From: Alloalcanivorax gelatiniphagus
GTDB lineage: Bacteria; Pseudomonadota; Gammaproteobacteria; Pseudomonadales; Alcanivoracaceae
Assembly (NCBI RefSeq): GCF_005938655.1
Contig: NZ_VCQT01000044.1
Span: 186,001-250,000, forward strand
Reading direction: 5' to 3'
DNA length: 64,000 bases
This document shows positions 25,765 to 35,000 of this stretch, in pieces; the stretch's first letter is position 1, and every line of letters starts with the position of its first letter. The position numbers and the translations under genes are program-made. A model generated the notes under the pieces. That model had not been told where the DNA came from. It saw only the letters and a program-made list of their open reading frames with translations, and did no database searches.

Positions 25765-27194
25765 CCGCCCCACCCCGCTTCGCCGTGGTCGGCCACCCCA
25801 ACAAGGGCAAGTCGAGCATCGTCGCCACCCTGGCCCAGAACGACGGCATCGCCATCGCCCTGGAGCCCGGCACCACCCGGGACAGCCACCGCTATCCGTT
25901 AAGCGTGGACGGCCATGTTCTCTACGAGCTGATCGACACCCCCGGCTTCCAGCGCCCGCGCAGGGTGCTGGCCTGGCTGCAGGCGCACAGCGCCAGCGCC
26001 TCGGACCGGCCGGAAACGGTGCGCGCCTTCGTCACCCAGCACCGGGACGACCCACGCTTCCACGATGAATGCGAACTGCTCACGCCGATCCTGGAGGGCG
26101 CCGGCATTCTCTATGTGGTGGACGGCGCCGTGCCCTACAGCCCGGAACAGGAAGCGGAAATGGAGATCCTGCGCTGGACCGGCCGCCCCAGCCTGGCGCT
26201 GATCAACCGCATCGGCGACGGCGATCACCTGGCCGACTGGCGCGCCGCCCTGGGCCAGTACTTCCAGATCGTGCGCGACTTCGACGCGGTCAACGCGCCC
26301 TTCGACACCCACCTGAGCCTGCTGCGCGGCTTTGGCCAGCTGGCACCGGACTGGGAAGGCCCCCTGGAAGAGGCGGCGAACCATCTGCGCGACCAGCGGC
26401 ACCACCGCCAGCACCGCGCCCTGGCCCTGATCGCCGAGGCCCTGGCGGACATGCTCACCCACGCGGAAAGCGCCCGCTTCGGCGAGCACGACAACCGCGA
26501 CGCCCTGGAACATGACCTGGCCCGCCGCTGGCGGGACCGCCAGCGGCAACGCGAACAGAGCCTGCGTCGGGACGTGGAAGCCCTCTACCGCCACCGCCAT
26601 CTGCACCGGCGGGAACAGGCGCTGGACTGGGAACCGGGCCAGGACCTGTTCAGCGACCAGGCGCGCCGGGCCTGGGGCGTGAGCCGCACCTACCTGGCCA
26701 CCGCCGGCTTCGGCGCCGGCGCCCTCGGCGGTGCCGGCATCGACGCCCTGGCCGCCGGCCACTCCCTGGGCACCGGCGCCCTGATCGGCGGCGTGCTGGG
26801 CGCCGCCGGCAGCCTCTACTACGGCGGCAAGTACGCCGACAAACTGGGCGCCCTGAAACTGCTGGCACCCCTGGCCGGCGGCGGCCGCCGGGCGGAATTC
26901 GGCCCGGTGCGCGACCCGCAGTTCGGCTATGTGGTGCTGGGCCGCGCCCTGGAGCACTGGTTCCAGGTCAGCCACCGCAACCACGCCGGCCGCGCCCCCC
27001 TGACCCTGGACCACGGCGACCGGCACTGGCTCGAACAACTGCCCCGCGCCGACCGCCAGCGCCTGCAAAAAGCCCTGCAAAACCCGCCCCGCCACCCCAG
27101 CGACGGCAAACGCCGCCAGGCCCTGGAACAGGCGGTGGAAAACGCCGGCGGCGCTTTTCTGCAATGGCGAAGCGGCAATGAAGATTCCGAATAA
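25761..27194 (+). CDS. DUF3482 family GTPase
   Basis: The 477-residue protein starts MTAPPRFAVVGHPNKGKSS. It has G1 GHPNKGKSS, a switch I region EPGTTRDSH, G3 LIDTPGFQRPR and an NRIG segment at the G4 position, followed by a long helical arm and a Gly/Ala-rich hydrophobic hairpin (about residues 315-365) that could insert in a membrane. The DUF3482 C-terminal domain completes it. It is coupled to the DUF2868 membrane partner, so the pair may form a membrane-remodelling or stress GTPase unit (inference). Confidence 0.88.
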   Translation: MTAPPRFAVVGHPNKGKSSIVATLAQNDGIAIALEPGTTRDSHRYPLSVDGHVLYELIDTPGFQRPRRVLAWLQAHSASASDRPETVRAFVTQHRDDPRFHDECELLTPILEGAGILYVVDGAVPYSPEQEAEMEILRWTGRPSLALINRIGDGDHLADWRAALGQYFQIVRDFDAVNAPFDTHLSLLRGFGQLAPDWEGPLEEAANHLRDQRHHRQHRALALIAEALADMLTHAESARFGEHDNRDALEHDLARRWRDRQRQREQSLRRDVEALYRHRHLHRREQALDWEPGQDLFSDQARRAWGVSRTYLATAGFGAGALGGAGIDALAAGHSLGTGALIGGVLGAAGSLYYGGKYADKLGALKLLAPLAGGGRRAEFGPVRDPQFGYVVLGRALEHWFQVSHRNHAGRAPLTLDHGDRHWLEQLPRADRQRLQKALQNPPRHPSDGKRRQALEQAVENAGGAFLQWRSGNEDSE

Positions 27195-27221
27195 TCTGGT
27201 TACGAATGAGGTTTGAAACAG

Positions 27222-27806
27222 ATGGGATGGATTCCACGGAAAAGCCTACACGCCTGGATCATGGCAACAAGTACGCTACTTTTTTTATTTGTTTTTCCAG
27301 CTCTGGCCAACGCCGCCTCCAAGGAGCAACCCGGCCCGCCTGATATCGAGGCACCAGCTCTGCCCGCCCCCCTCAAAGTCGTGCTTGGCCCATTGAGGCT
27401 ACTCCTACCCGAACACGGCCTGGAAACCATCGCTCACCGTGACGGCATCGTTATCGTCCAGTACGCGAACGGGAATACGCTCACTCACAGAACGCTCAGC
27501 GAGAAAGAGTCCGCGCTGTACAAAGATGGCCATACTGAAGCACAACGAGCCAAAAAAATTCTCCTTCCTTCGATAGAGCCAGGGAAGAAATCCACCACGG
27601 TGCTCCCTCCGGAAATCCGCGTAAGGAAGATCGGAGGTTCTTCGCTGTACCTGCGGACCACGAAGAACTCCGCAGGATATCGCACTATGCTTTTTACGAA
27701 TAAGAAAACGCACTACATTGATCTTTTGATGGGTGAAGCCGAAGCCCTCCAACTCTTTCAAACGGCCACGATCAACTCAATATCCTCCGAAAAAGCAGGA
27801 AGGTGA
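27222..27806 (+). CDS. Exported protein of unknown function in an AT-richer island
   Basis: The 194-residue product has a signal peptide (helix STLLFLFVFPALANA). The start is the ATG of MGWIPRKSLHAW, preceded by GAGG; an internal ATG at MATSTLL is an alternative that would give a shorter signal peptide. The mature part is basic, with no Cys and no family I recognise. Codon use and base composition are clearly less GC-rich than in neighbouring genes, suggesting recent acquisition. It converges with, and overlaps by 35 bp, the 49-residue gene on the other strand. Confidence 0.68.
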   Translation: MGWIPRKSLHAWIMATSTLLFLFVFPALANAASKEQPGPPDIEAPALPAPLKVVLGPLRLLLPEHGLETIAHRDGIVIVQYANGNTLTHRTLSEKESALYKDGHTEAQRAKKILLPSIEPGKKSTTVLPPEIRVRKIGGSSLYLRTTKNSAGYRTMLFTNKKTHYIDLLMGEAEALQLFQTATINSISSEKAGR

Positions 27807-27921
27807 TCAAGATCGTGGCCGCCGCCGAGGAAGCGCGGAACACCCAGCTATCCCGGTCCTTGAAGTACCAGACCGTGCTTATCGCGGCGAGAATCCAGAA
27901 ACAAACCCTAAGAAAATCCAT
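27772..27921 (-). CDS. 49-residue two-helix membrane protein
   Basis: Small product MDFLRVCFWILAAISTVWYF, then KDRDSW and a second hydrophobic helix ending FLLFRRILS. Two helices joined by a short charged loop suggest a hairpin inner-membrane peptide. Its ATG follows the stop of the 115-residue gene by only three bases, so the two are probably co-translated. No family is recognised. A holin, toxin or immunity role cannot be told apart from sequence. Confidence 0.58.
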   Translation of the reverse strand: MDFLRVCFWILAAISTVWYFKDRDSWVFRASSAAATILITFLLFRRILS

Positions 27922-27924
27922 ATC

Positions 27925-28272
27925 TCACAGGCCCATAAGAGCAAGTACCAGCGGGCTTTTCCAGTTCAAAGCGGCCTGACTCAAGCAGGCTCGGTAGGTA
28001 ACACTCCCTTCGACCGCGGACAACCAGGTATTCAAGGCTTCGAAATAGTGCTTAACAATATTTCGTGGCAATATCCAAGCGCCTCCGATCACCGCTAAAA
28101 AACTCAAGGTTCCAGAAAAGTTCTCTGAGCACTGGTAAGATTGATTGAGAACGGAATCAACGATATCCGCTACAGCTTCGGTAATCTGGCTCGGCGAAGA
28201 ACTCACCGACCCTGACCATATAGATTGTATTAAATCGTGGTAACGCTGTTTTTCTTCCATTGAAAGGGCCAT
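27925..28272 (-). CDS. 115-residue protein of unknown function
   Basis: The product starts MALSMEEKQRYHDLIQS, with an ideal AAGGAG seven bases upstream. It has a soluble helical first half (Ser-rich), a hydrophobic segment around LSFLAVIGGAWIL and another at the C-terminus (SPLVLALMGL). Two Cys are present. Low GC relative to neighbours. It is the first gene of a two-gene unit with the 49-residue protein, and its leader holds a run of nine G residues. No homolog family is recognised. Confidence 0.65.
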   Translation of the reverse strand: MALSMEEKQRYHDLIQSIWSGSVSSSPSQITEAVADIVDSVLNQSYQCSENFSGTLSFLAVIGGAWILPRNIVKHYFEALNTWLSAVEGSVTYRACLSQAALNWKSPLVLALMGL

Positions 28273-28294
28273 TTTCTCTCCTTGTCATTAACCA

Positions 28295-28303
28295 CCCCCC
28301 CCC
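28295..28303. repeat. Homopolymer tract C9 (G9 on the coding strand)
   Basis: Nine consecutive C residues lie 22 bases before the start codon of the 115-residue gene, between an AT-rich probable promoter stretch and the ribosome site. Runs this long are rare in the window. Slipped-strand changes here would alter leader spacing, so it is a candidate phase-variation tract. Confidence 0.6.
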
Positions 28304-28408
28304 TTATGAAATGAATATTTTTTTGCATTACAAATTTTTGTTTATATTTTGAGAACCATTGCACAGGCGGCCGGCCGATCGTTACCCATTCCCGCATAAT
28401 CCTCGCCG

Positions 28409-29533
28409 CTATCGCGGCAGATCCGGAATCTTGAAGTACGGTGTTTTTTGGTTGTCCAGGCTGTGCAGAAAAGCTTCCAGGTCGGCGAGATCGGTCTGGC
28501 TCAGCCGAAGCGGTTTGAGCAACGGGCTGGTCACCGGAAACAACGGATCATCCTGCTCGGCGCCCTTGGGGCGTGGATGCACGCCGCCGGCGTTATAGAG
28601 GGAGAGGATGCCGTGCATCTTTGTGAACTTGCCGTTGTGCATCCAGGGCGCGGTGGCCATCACGTTGCGCAGGCCCGGGGTCTTGAAGGCGCCCATATCC
28701 TGCTTGCGGCCGGTGGCGGCATAACGGCCCTGGTCCTCGTTTTTGCGACCGTAGAAATGCAGCCCCAGGTTGTGGAACTGACCGTCGGTGAACAACGGGC
28801 CGTGGTGGCAGTTCATGCAGCCGGCGCTGGTGCGGAACAGATCCAGGCCACGAATCTCCGCTTCGCTGAGGGCGTCCGCATCGCCGCCGTAAAACAGGTC
28901 GAAGCGGGTGGGGCCGGTGACCACCGTGGTCAGATAGGCGGCCAGGGCGTCGGCCAGCCGCTCCGGGTTCAGGGTGGCTTCGCCAAAGGCATCGCGGACC
29001 AGGGGGGCGTAACCGGGCACCGCGTTGATCGATGCCACCGCCCCGTCCGGCGTGCCGTGCATCTCCTCCGGATTGGCGATGGGCATCAGCACCTGCTCGC
29101 GCAGGGTGGCGGCGCGGCCGTCCCAGAACTGGGCCTGCTGAAAGGCCGCGTTGGCGACGCTGGGCGTATTGCGCCGGCCCCGTTGACGGTCGTGGCCGTA
29201 GGGCACCTGGCGGCCATCCGCCCAGCCCCATTCCGGATCGTGGCAGGAGGCACAGGCGATCTGTCCGGAACCGGACAGGCGCGGATCGAAGAACAGGGTT
29301 TCGCCCAGGTCGCGCAGCGCCCGGTCCACTTTCGGCGTGGGCGGCAGCGGCCCCAGCGGCCGCGCGTCCACACTGGCGTCCACCTGGATCGCCGGCCAGC
29401 AGGCCGGCCCGGCGCGGTAACGGTCCAGACGATCCGCGTTGGCATCGGGGCAGGCGTCGGCGGCCAACGCCAAGGCCGGTAACATCGCACCGAGCAAACC
29501 ACCCACCGCCGCCCACCGCAACCTCAACGTCAT
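28409..29533 (-). CDS. Diheme cytochrome c peroxidase/MauG-like protein
   Basis: The 374-residue exported protein (signal ending ALALAAD) has two heme-binding motifs, CASCH (about residue 95) and CMNCH (about 240), in the CcpA/MauG layout, plus the RNTPSVANA and PGLRNVMATAPWMHNG segments typical of the superfamily. Such enzymes reduce peroxide or oxidatively modify a protein partner. It is last in a coupled three-gene operon: its ATG overlaps the receptor stop by 4 bp. Context suggests it acts on the co-encoded lipoprotein or an imported metal ligand (inference). Confidence 0.9.
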   Translation of the reverse strand: MTLRLRWAAVGGLLGAMLPALALAADACPDANADRLDRYRAGPACWPAIQVDASVDARPLGPLPPTPKVDRALRDLGETLFFDPRLSGSGQIACASCHDPEWGWADGRQVPYGHDRQRGRRNTPSVANAAFQQAQFWDGRAATLREQVLMPIANPEEMHGTPDGAVASINAVPGYAPLVRDAFGEATLNPERLADALAAYLTTVVTGPTRFDLFYGGDADALSEAEIRGLDLFRTSAGCMNCHHGPLFTDGQFHNLGLHFYGRKNEDQGRYAATGRKQDMGAFKTPGLRNVMATAPWMHNGKFTKMHGILSLYNAGGVHPRPKGAEQDDPLFPVTSPLLKPLRLSQTDLADLEAFLHSLDNQKTPYFKIPDLPR

Positions 29534-32004
29534 AGCCGCACCTTCATACCCAGCCAGTAATTGCGGCCAATCTCGATGCCGGAATCATAGGTGTTGGGGT
29601 TACCGTCATCGGCGGTGTAGGTGCGCGCGTTGAACACATTGTTGATCTGCGCGTCCAGCACCAGACCCGGCTTACGGGTGACCTGCCAGGTCAGTTTCAG
29701 ATTGCTGATCCAGGTGGCCGGCCGCTGCCGGTCCTCGTACACCGGCAGGGATTCGGTCACCGTCTGGCCATTCGGCAAGGTAATGGTTTCGCCCTTTTGC
29801 GAGCGGCCGGAGTTGGCGATATAGCGTTGCTCATCCCGCCAGGTGGTGACCAGGCTGGCGCGCAGGTTGCGATGGAGATCCGCCGCCAGGCTGACGGTGG
29901 CGACCAGAGGGCGGTTGTAGTCATAGCGGACCTGCTCCAGTTCGCCCTGGCGCATGCGCTTGCCCCGGTAATAGATGTATTCATCGGCGAGCGGATTATC
30001 GGCGCTTACGTCGTAGTCCGAGTTGGAGGTTTCCGCCTCCGACCAGGTGGTGCTCAGCCCCAGATGGTAACGGCCGAAGGTGCGGTACCAGGCCAGGGAA
30101 ATGCCCTGGTAACGACTGCTGCCGTCGTTGCTGAGCCGGTACAGTTCGAAGCCATCTTCCTGGATGTCCGTGCGTTGCTGGGAGAGTTCGTCGCGGCCTT
30201 CCCGGTGCACGTATTTCAGATCAACAATGCCGCCCAGGAATGCCTGCTTCAGGCCCACGGAAAGTTCGTCGCTGTAGGGCGTATTCAGGTCCGAGAACAC
30301 ATAGCGGGTGCGGGCGCCGCCGGAATCGCTTTCCCAGTCGCCCACCACGTTGGCCACGGAACCCCGGTATTCCGTGTAGTGGGGCTGGCGTGCTTCGCGC
30401 AGTTTGTAGGAAAGCAGCGGCGCGCCGTAGTAACGGTTGGCGCCGAAGGTCAGGTTGGTGCGGCCATTGCCGAACATATCGAAGGCGCCGCGAAAGCGCG
30501 GGGAAAAATTAAGGTTGCCGAGAAAATCATCGTAATCGTAGCGGGCACCGAACACCGTCTTGACCCGCCCCCAATGGGTAGAGGCTTCGGTGTAGGCGGC
30601 GGCCTGGGCCAGGCCCACGTCCAGGTCGTGGGCCGCGTACACATTGCGGGTGGAAAAGAATTGCTCGCCGTCCACGCAATCCAGGCTGACGCCCCGGCAT
30701 TGGATCTCCGTGTTGACGATGCCGTTCTGGTAAATGTAGGAGGTGGCCGGCCGGTCCTCGATCACCCGCACATAACTCAGGTCGACGCCGTACTCCAGGT
30801 TCCAGCGGCGCCCCAGCCAGCGGACCGGCTGGCGCTGGGCGTCCAAGCCGAAGGTGTAGCGTTGCTGCTCGCGGTCCAGGTCACCGAAGCCGCCCTGGCG
30901 ACTGAAAGCCAGATCATTTTCGATGCCCCAGTGGCGGCTCGGGCTGTTTTGCCAGTTGAAAAAGTGTTGCGGGGAGCGACGACTGTTCTCGCTTAACGAC
31001 ACCGCCAGGCGGGCGGTGATGTCGTGGCGGTCGGTGAGCCAGGACAGCTTGCCGTTGCCGGTTAGGCCACCGCCGCGCACGCTGAAGTCACTGTCCTTGG
31101 CGTCCTTGATAAAGTACTCACCTTTGTAGGGCGCCACCGCCAGCCCCAGGTCCAGCCAGCCCTGGTCCCATACCGGCGTGTAGAAGCGGCCGCTAAGCCC
31201 CAGGTTCTCCTGTTCCTGATCCTTGATCTCGCCCAGCGACACATCCGGGTTGCGCGAATAGGAGCGGGTGGCACCCAGATAAACGCCGCGCCCACCGGCC
31301 AGCGGCTGGTCCACGCTGATGCCCATCCGTTCGCGCTTGAAGGAGTCCGGCTCCGGCGGCTCCTTGGGGTTCTCGGCGTCGTCCGGCACATGGTGGAACA
31401 CCCGGTAGTCCACCCAATCGGAACGGGTGGTGCTGTAGGACAGATTGACCCGCCGCGGCCCCTGGCCGGCACGGCGGGTTTTCATGTCCACCACGCCGCC
31501 GGTGAAATTACCGAAGCGCGCCGGCACGTTGCTGTCGTAGACGGTCACCGATTCCAGCATGTCCTCGTCAATAAACAGCGACTGCTCATGGCCGGGCACG
31601 TCGGTGATCGAGTTGGGCTTGTCCGCCAGTGGATCGAGCCGGCTGTTGATGTCCACGCCATCCAGCTGGAAGTTATTCTCGTAGGCACGGCCGCCGGAAA
31701 TGGAAATCGATGCCGGTTTCAGATCGTAGAGGCTTTCCGGTTTATAACGATCCTCGCTGAACTGAATATTGGGCAACACCTCCAGGGCTTCCGTAACGCT
31801 GCCGTTGGCGCTGCCATAGTCGTCCAGCATGTGCCGGTCCAGCCGGTAGCTGCCCTCCGGCTCGGTGGTCACCGGCTGGGCGGCGCCGTCGCCGTGCACA
31901 TAGACCGGATTGAGGGTTTCCACGTCGTCCTCGGCGTGGGCGGAGAGCACGAAAAAAAACAGGCCGGCGGTCAGTGCCGCCGGCCAAAAAGAGTAGTCAG
32001 TCAT
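29530..32004 (-). CDS. TonB-dependent outer-membrane receptor
   Basis: The 824-residue receptor has a signal peptide (helix LTAGLFFFVLSAHAED), a TonB-box-like region (ETLNPVYVHG), a plug domain (MLDDYGSANGSVTEALEVL ... GVDINSRLDPL) and a 22-strand barrel ending in aromatic WLGMKVRL. There is no N-terminal signalling extension. It starts two bases after the lipoprotein stop and overlaps the MauG-like gene. A Fur-like site precedes the operon. The substrate is not predictable from sequence; an iron or other metal complex is likely. Confidence 0.93.
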   Translation of the reverse strand: MTDYSFWPAALTAGLFFFVLSAHAEDDVETLNPVYVHGDGAAQPVTTEPEGSYRLDRHMLDDYGSANGSVTEALEVLPNIQFSEDRYKPESLYDLKPASISISGGRAYENNFQLDGVDINSRLDPLADKPNSITDVPGHEQSLFIDEDMLESVTVYDSNVPARFGNFTGGVVDMKTRRAGQGPRRVNLSYSTTRSDWVDYRVFHHVPDDAENPKEPPEPDSFKRERMGISVDQPLAGGRGVYLGATRSYSRNPDVSLGEIKDQEQENLGLSGRFYTPVWDQGWLDLGLAVAPYKGEYFIKDAKDSDFSVRGGGLTGNGKLSWLTDRHDITARLAVSLSENSRRSPQHFFNWQNSPSRHWGIENDLAFSRQGGFGDLDREQQRYTFGLDAQRQPVRWLGRRWNLEYGVDLSYVRVIEDRPATSYIYQNGIVNTEIQCRGVSLDCVDGEQFFSTRNVYAAHDLDVGLAQAAAYTEASTHWGRVKTVFGARYDYDDFLGNLNFSPRFRGAFDMFGNGRTNLTFGANRYYGAPLLSYKLREARQPHYTEYRGSVANVVGDWESDSGGARTRYVFSDLNTPYSDELSVGLKQAFLGGIVDLKYVHREGRDELSQQRTDIQEDGFELYRLSNDGSSRYQGISLAWYRTFGRYHLGLSTTWSEAETSNSDYDVSADNPLADEYIYYRGKRMRQGELEQVRYDYNRPLVATVSLAADLHRNLRASLVTTWRDEQRYIANSGRSQKGETITLPNGQTVTESLPVYEDRQRPATWISNLKLTWQVTRKPGLVLDAQINNVFNARTYTADDGNPNTYDSGIEIGRNYWLGMKVRL

Positions 32005-32006
32005 GA

Positions 32007-35000
32007 TCAGCCATCACAGGACGCGCAGAAGGGCGTGGAATCCTCATCGTCCGTGATGCCGTCACCGTCCAGATCGTTATCCAGCTGCAAAGCACTGGCC
32101 GCGATGTCCTCCGCGTCGACCCCGAGGTTGAAAAAGTCCGGGCGGCCATCGCCATCCGTATCCCGTACCGCGATGGCGCCCTTGGCGAAATCGTTTTCAC
32201 CGGTCATTGCCGTGGCGATACTTTGCAGCATCAGATTGCGGTCGTTGTTGGAGAGGCCATCCTTCTCGGTGAGCGCCACCGCCTCGTCGTAGTAGCGGGC
32301 TTTGGCCAGCACCAGCACGGCCTGATTCAGATAGGTCAGCCGTGAGCTGTCGGACAGCTGCGCGTCGGCCAGGTTGGCCACGCCCAGCTGGTTACCGTTA
32401 CCCAGAATCAGATCCCGCGCCGCCGCCCGGGCGTCCGCCACGTTTTGCTGGTCGGTGACGTTTAGTGCACCGGCACGCAGAGCCATGCGGCCCGCCTGTT
32501 CGGCGACCTGGTTCAGGCTGGTGGCCAACGACAGGCCACCGGACATGGCCGAGCTGCGGGTGCTGTCGTTGGTGGCGCCCGCCGCTTCCTGGAAGTAGCG
32601 GGTTTGCGCTTCGCGGCCGTAGTCCAGCGCCAGGCCCAGGTTGTCGTTGTCCAGCGACAGAGAGATCAACCGTAGTAATGCTTTGTCGTAATCCCTTCCC
32701 AACATGGCGGAGATCTCACTTTCCGCCCGGGCAATAGTGGCGCTCCCCTCGGCAATCAGCCCCAGGCGATTCTGGTAGATGGCAATCCCGGTAAGAATTG
32801 CAAATCTCTCATCCTTGCCTGTGATACTTTTCAGAATCTCATCCGCAACGGAGGCACAATTGCCCATCCAGCTGCGGGCGGTATCAATGTCGCCCCAATT
32901 TTCCGCGAACTGAACCAGTCTCAAACAACCGTTACCGAGCAAGGCGTTGTAATCTTGCACGTACGTATCCCGATATTCGTCGGATAGATAGAAGTTCCAG
33001 GCAGCGCCTCTTACCTGATCGCCAAGCAAAACATAGCCATTTCTGTAGAGAGCCTCCGCGAGCCCGTGCGCGGTACCCGACTGATCAATCAGGTACCCCA
33101 GATATTCCTCCGGCTCTGGGTAGTTCCGCCGCAAGCCGTCGAGAGCCCCTTGCAGATCTCCTTCCACGACAGCCTCAAACGCTATTCCGACATTGATGTT
33201 CTGCAAAGCATCTTCAATCTCGCGAGGATCCGTAATGGTTTCTTCTACCTGTTGAAGGTAACGGTCCACTTGATCGGTTGCGACGTAGTACGCAGCCATC
33301 CTTTCCACGTAGACATCCGTCTGCTCCAGGTTACATGGCGTTAAATTTCTGGTTTGCTCGAAAAGATCGATGATATTTTCGAGCTCCTGGTCCGCACCTA
33401 ACGCGTAGTAGTAACCGGCCGAATAGGTAAGATAGAAAGTACGCAGCTTATAGTGCGTGCAACCACTTCTGACCTGGTATCCGGTGCCGAGAACAAATCG
33501 AGTGAAAAGATCGACACTCTGTATGGCATCATTCAGAAAGGGCTCTACAAGCTCCTGTTCAACCGCTTTTTCTACTGATAATTCAGCGTTATCACGTATT
33601 GCCGTCAGCAGCTTTCCGTAAACCGACTGATAAGGGCGCCCCTCATAGAGGGAGACGTAATCGATCACGTTATCGATGGCCCTCTGTGAAGCTTCAATCT
33701 CTCCCAGTCGCCGGTAGTCCAGCACCAGCGAGTTGTAAAGATCGGCTTCCGGGGCAGTAAGGTTTTCCAATCCCTTTGCCTCGATAATTCCGTCCAACTC
33801 GGAGAGGGAAGTATCGACCATCGCTTTCGCTTCGTTATGCGAACCCGTCTCGATCAGCCTGTACGCGATCCTTTGCGCCGTCCTCGCGCGCAGGAAAGGC
33901 TGGAAGACGCGGGTCCTTAGAACAGTTTTTGCTTCGCCAACTTGGCCGGCGAAGGCCAACCCTTCGGCGATTTCTTCATACACCGGGTCGAGGATAAGGT
34001 CGTCGAGCACGCCATCAAACAGCCGTTCGGCGCGATGGAACGGGGACAGATCGGAGGCGTAGAAGTATTCCCGGCGGGCGTCGCTGTCCATGCCGAGTTT
34101 TTCCGCGTTGGTCAGCGGAATGCGGTGGTCCAGGGCGCGCAGGCCGGTGATGCGGGCGATGTCACTGTCGCCGCCGAGGCCGGCGGGGACGGTGAAGCCG
34201 CTTTGCGACAGTGCGGCCGGGTCAAGCTGGTAGCTTTGCAGCACATAGCGCATCAGGTTACGAATCTGGGCGCCGCCGGCGGGAACGCCGGCGCCACCGT
34301 TGGCGCTGATCAGGGTGTCGGCCAGGGCGGCGATGTTGGCCTGGCTGGTCTCGTCGTCGGTGTTTTGCCCGAACGCATCGCGCAGGTAGAGGGTGATGCC
34401 CTGGCGCACCGCGATGCGTTTGGCGGCGGCCACCACCGCGTCGGCGCCCTGGCCCGGGGCGGCTTCGGCCACCGCCTGGAATTGCTGTTCCAGCCCGATG
34501 ATGCGCTGGCGGCTGGCCTCGGTAAGTTTGGGATCGGTGGCCAGCCATTCACGGGCGGCGTCCAGGTCGCCGGTGTCGCGCAGGGCGTCGACCAGCCAGG
34601 TCATGGGCCGGCTTTCCCGGTTAAGGGCCACGCCCAGCAGCGTGAGCCGCAGGGACTGGCGTTGCAGGTCGCCGTCGGTGGCCGGGTCGTCCAGCACCCG
34701 GGTGGCGTCCAGGCCGAGCCAGCCGGCCACGGTCTGGCCGGCGCTGTCGAGATCGCTGCCGTCGTCCACCAGCGCCATCACCAGGGTACTCACCGGCGTG
34801 GCCAGGCCGTTGCCGCCGGACACCGGCCCCACCAGGGTCAGCCCGGTGAAGTCCTGCCCGGTTTGCGAATCCACGCCACCCTGGGCCACCACCCGGGCAC
34901 CGCTCAGGTTGGCGCCGGAGGAGACGGAGAACCGGAAGCCGCCGTTGGCGTCGCTGCGCACCGGTACCGCCAGGGCGTTACCGCTGGCGCTTTGCAGCTT

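Noticed and set aside
27733-28098. 121-codon plus-strand frame in the AT-richer island
   Set aside because: It starts inside the 194-residue gene without a ribosome site and runs antisense to two genes with better starts.
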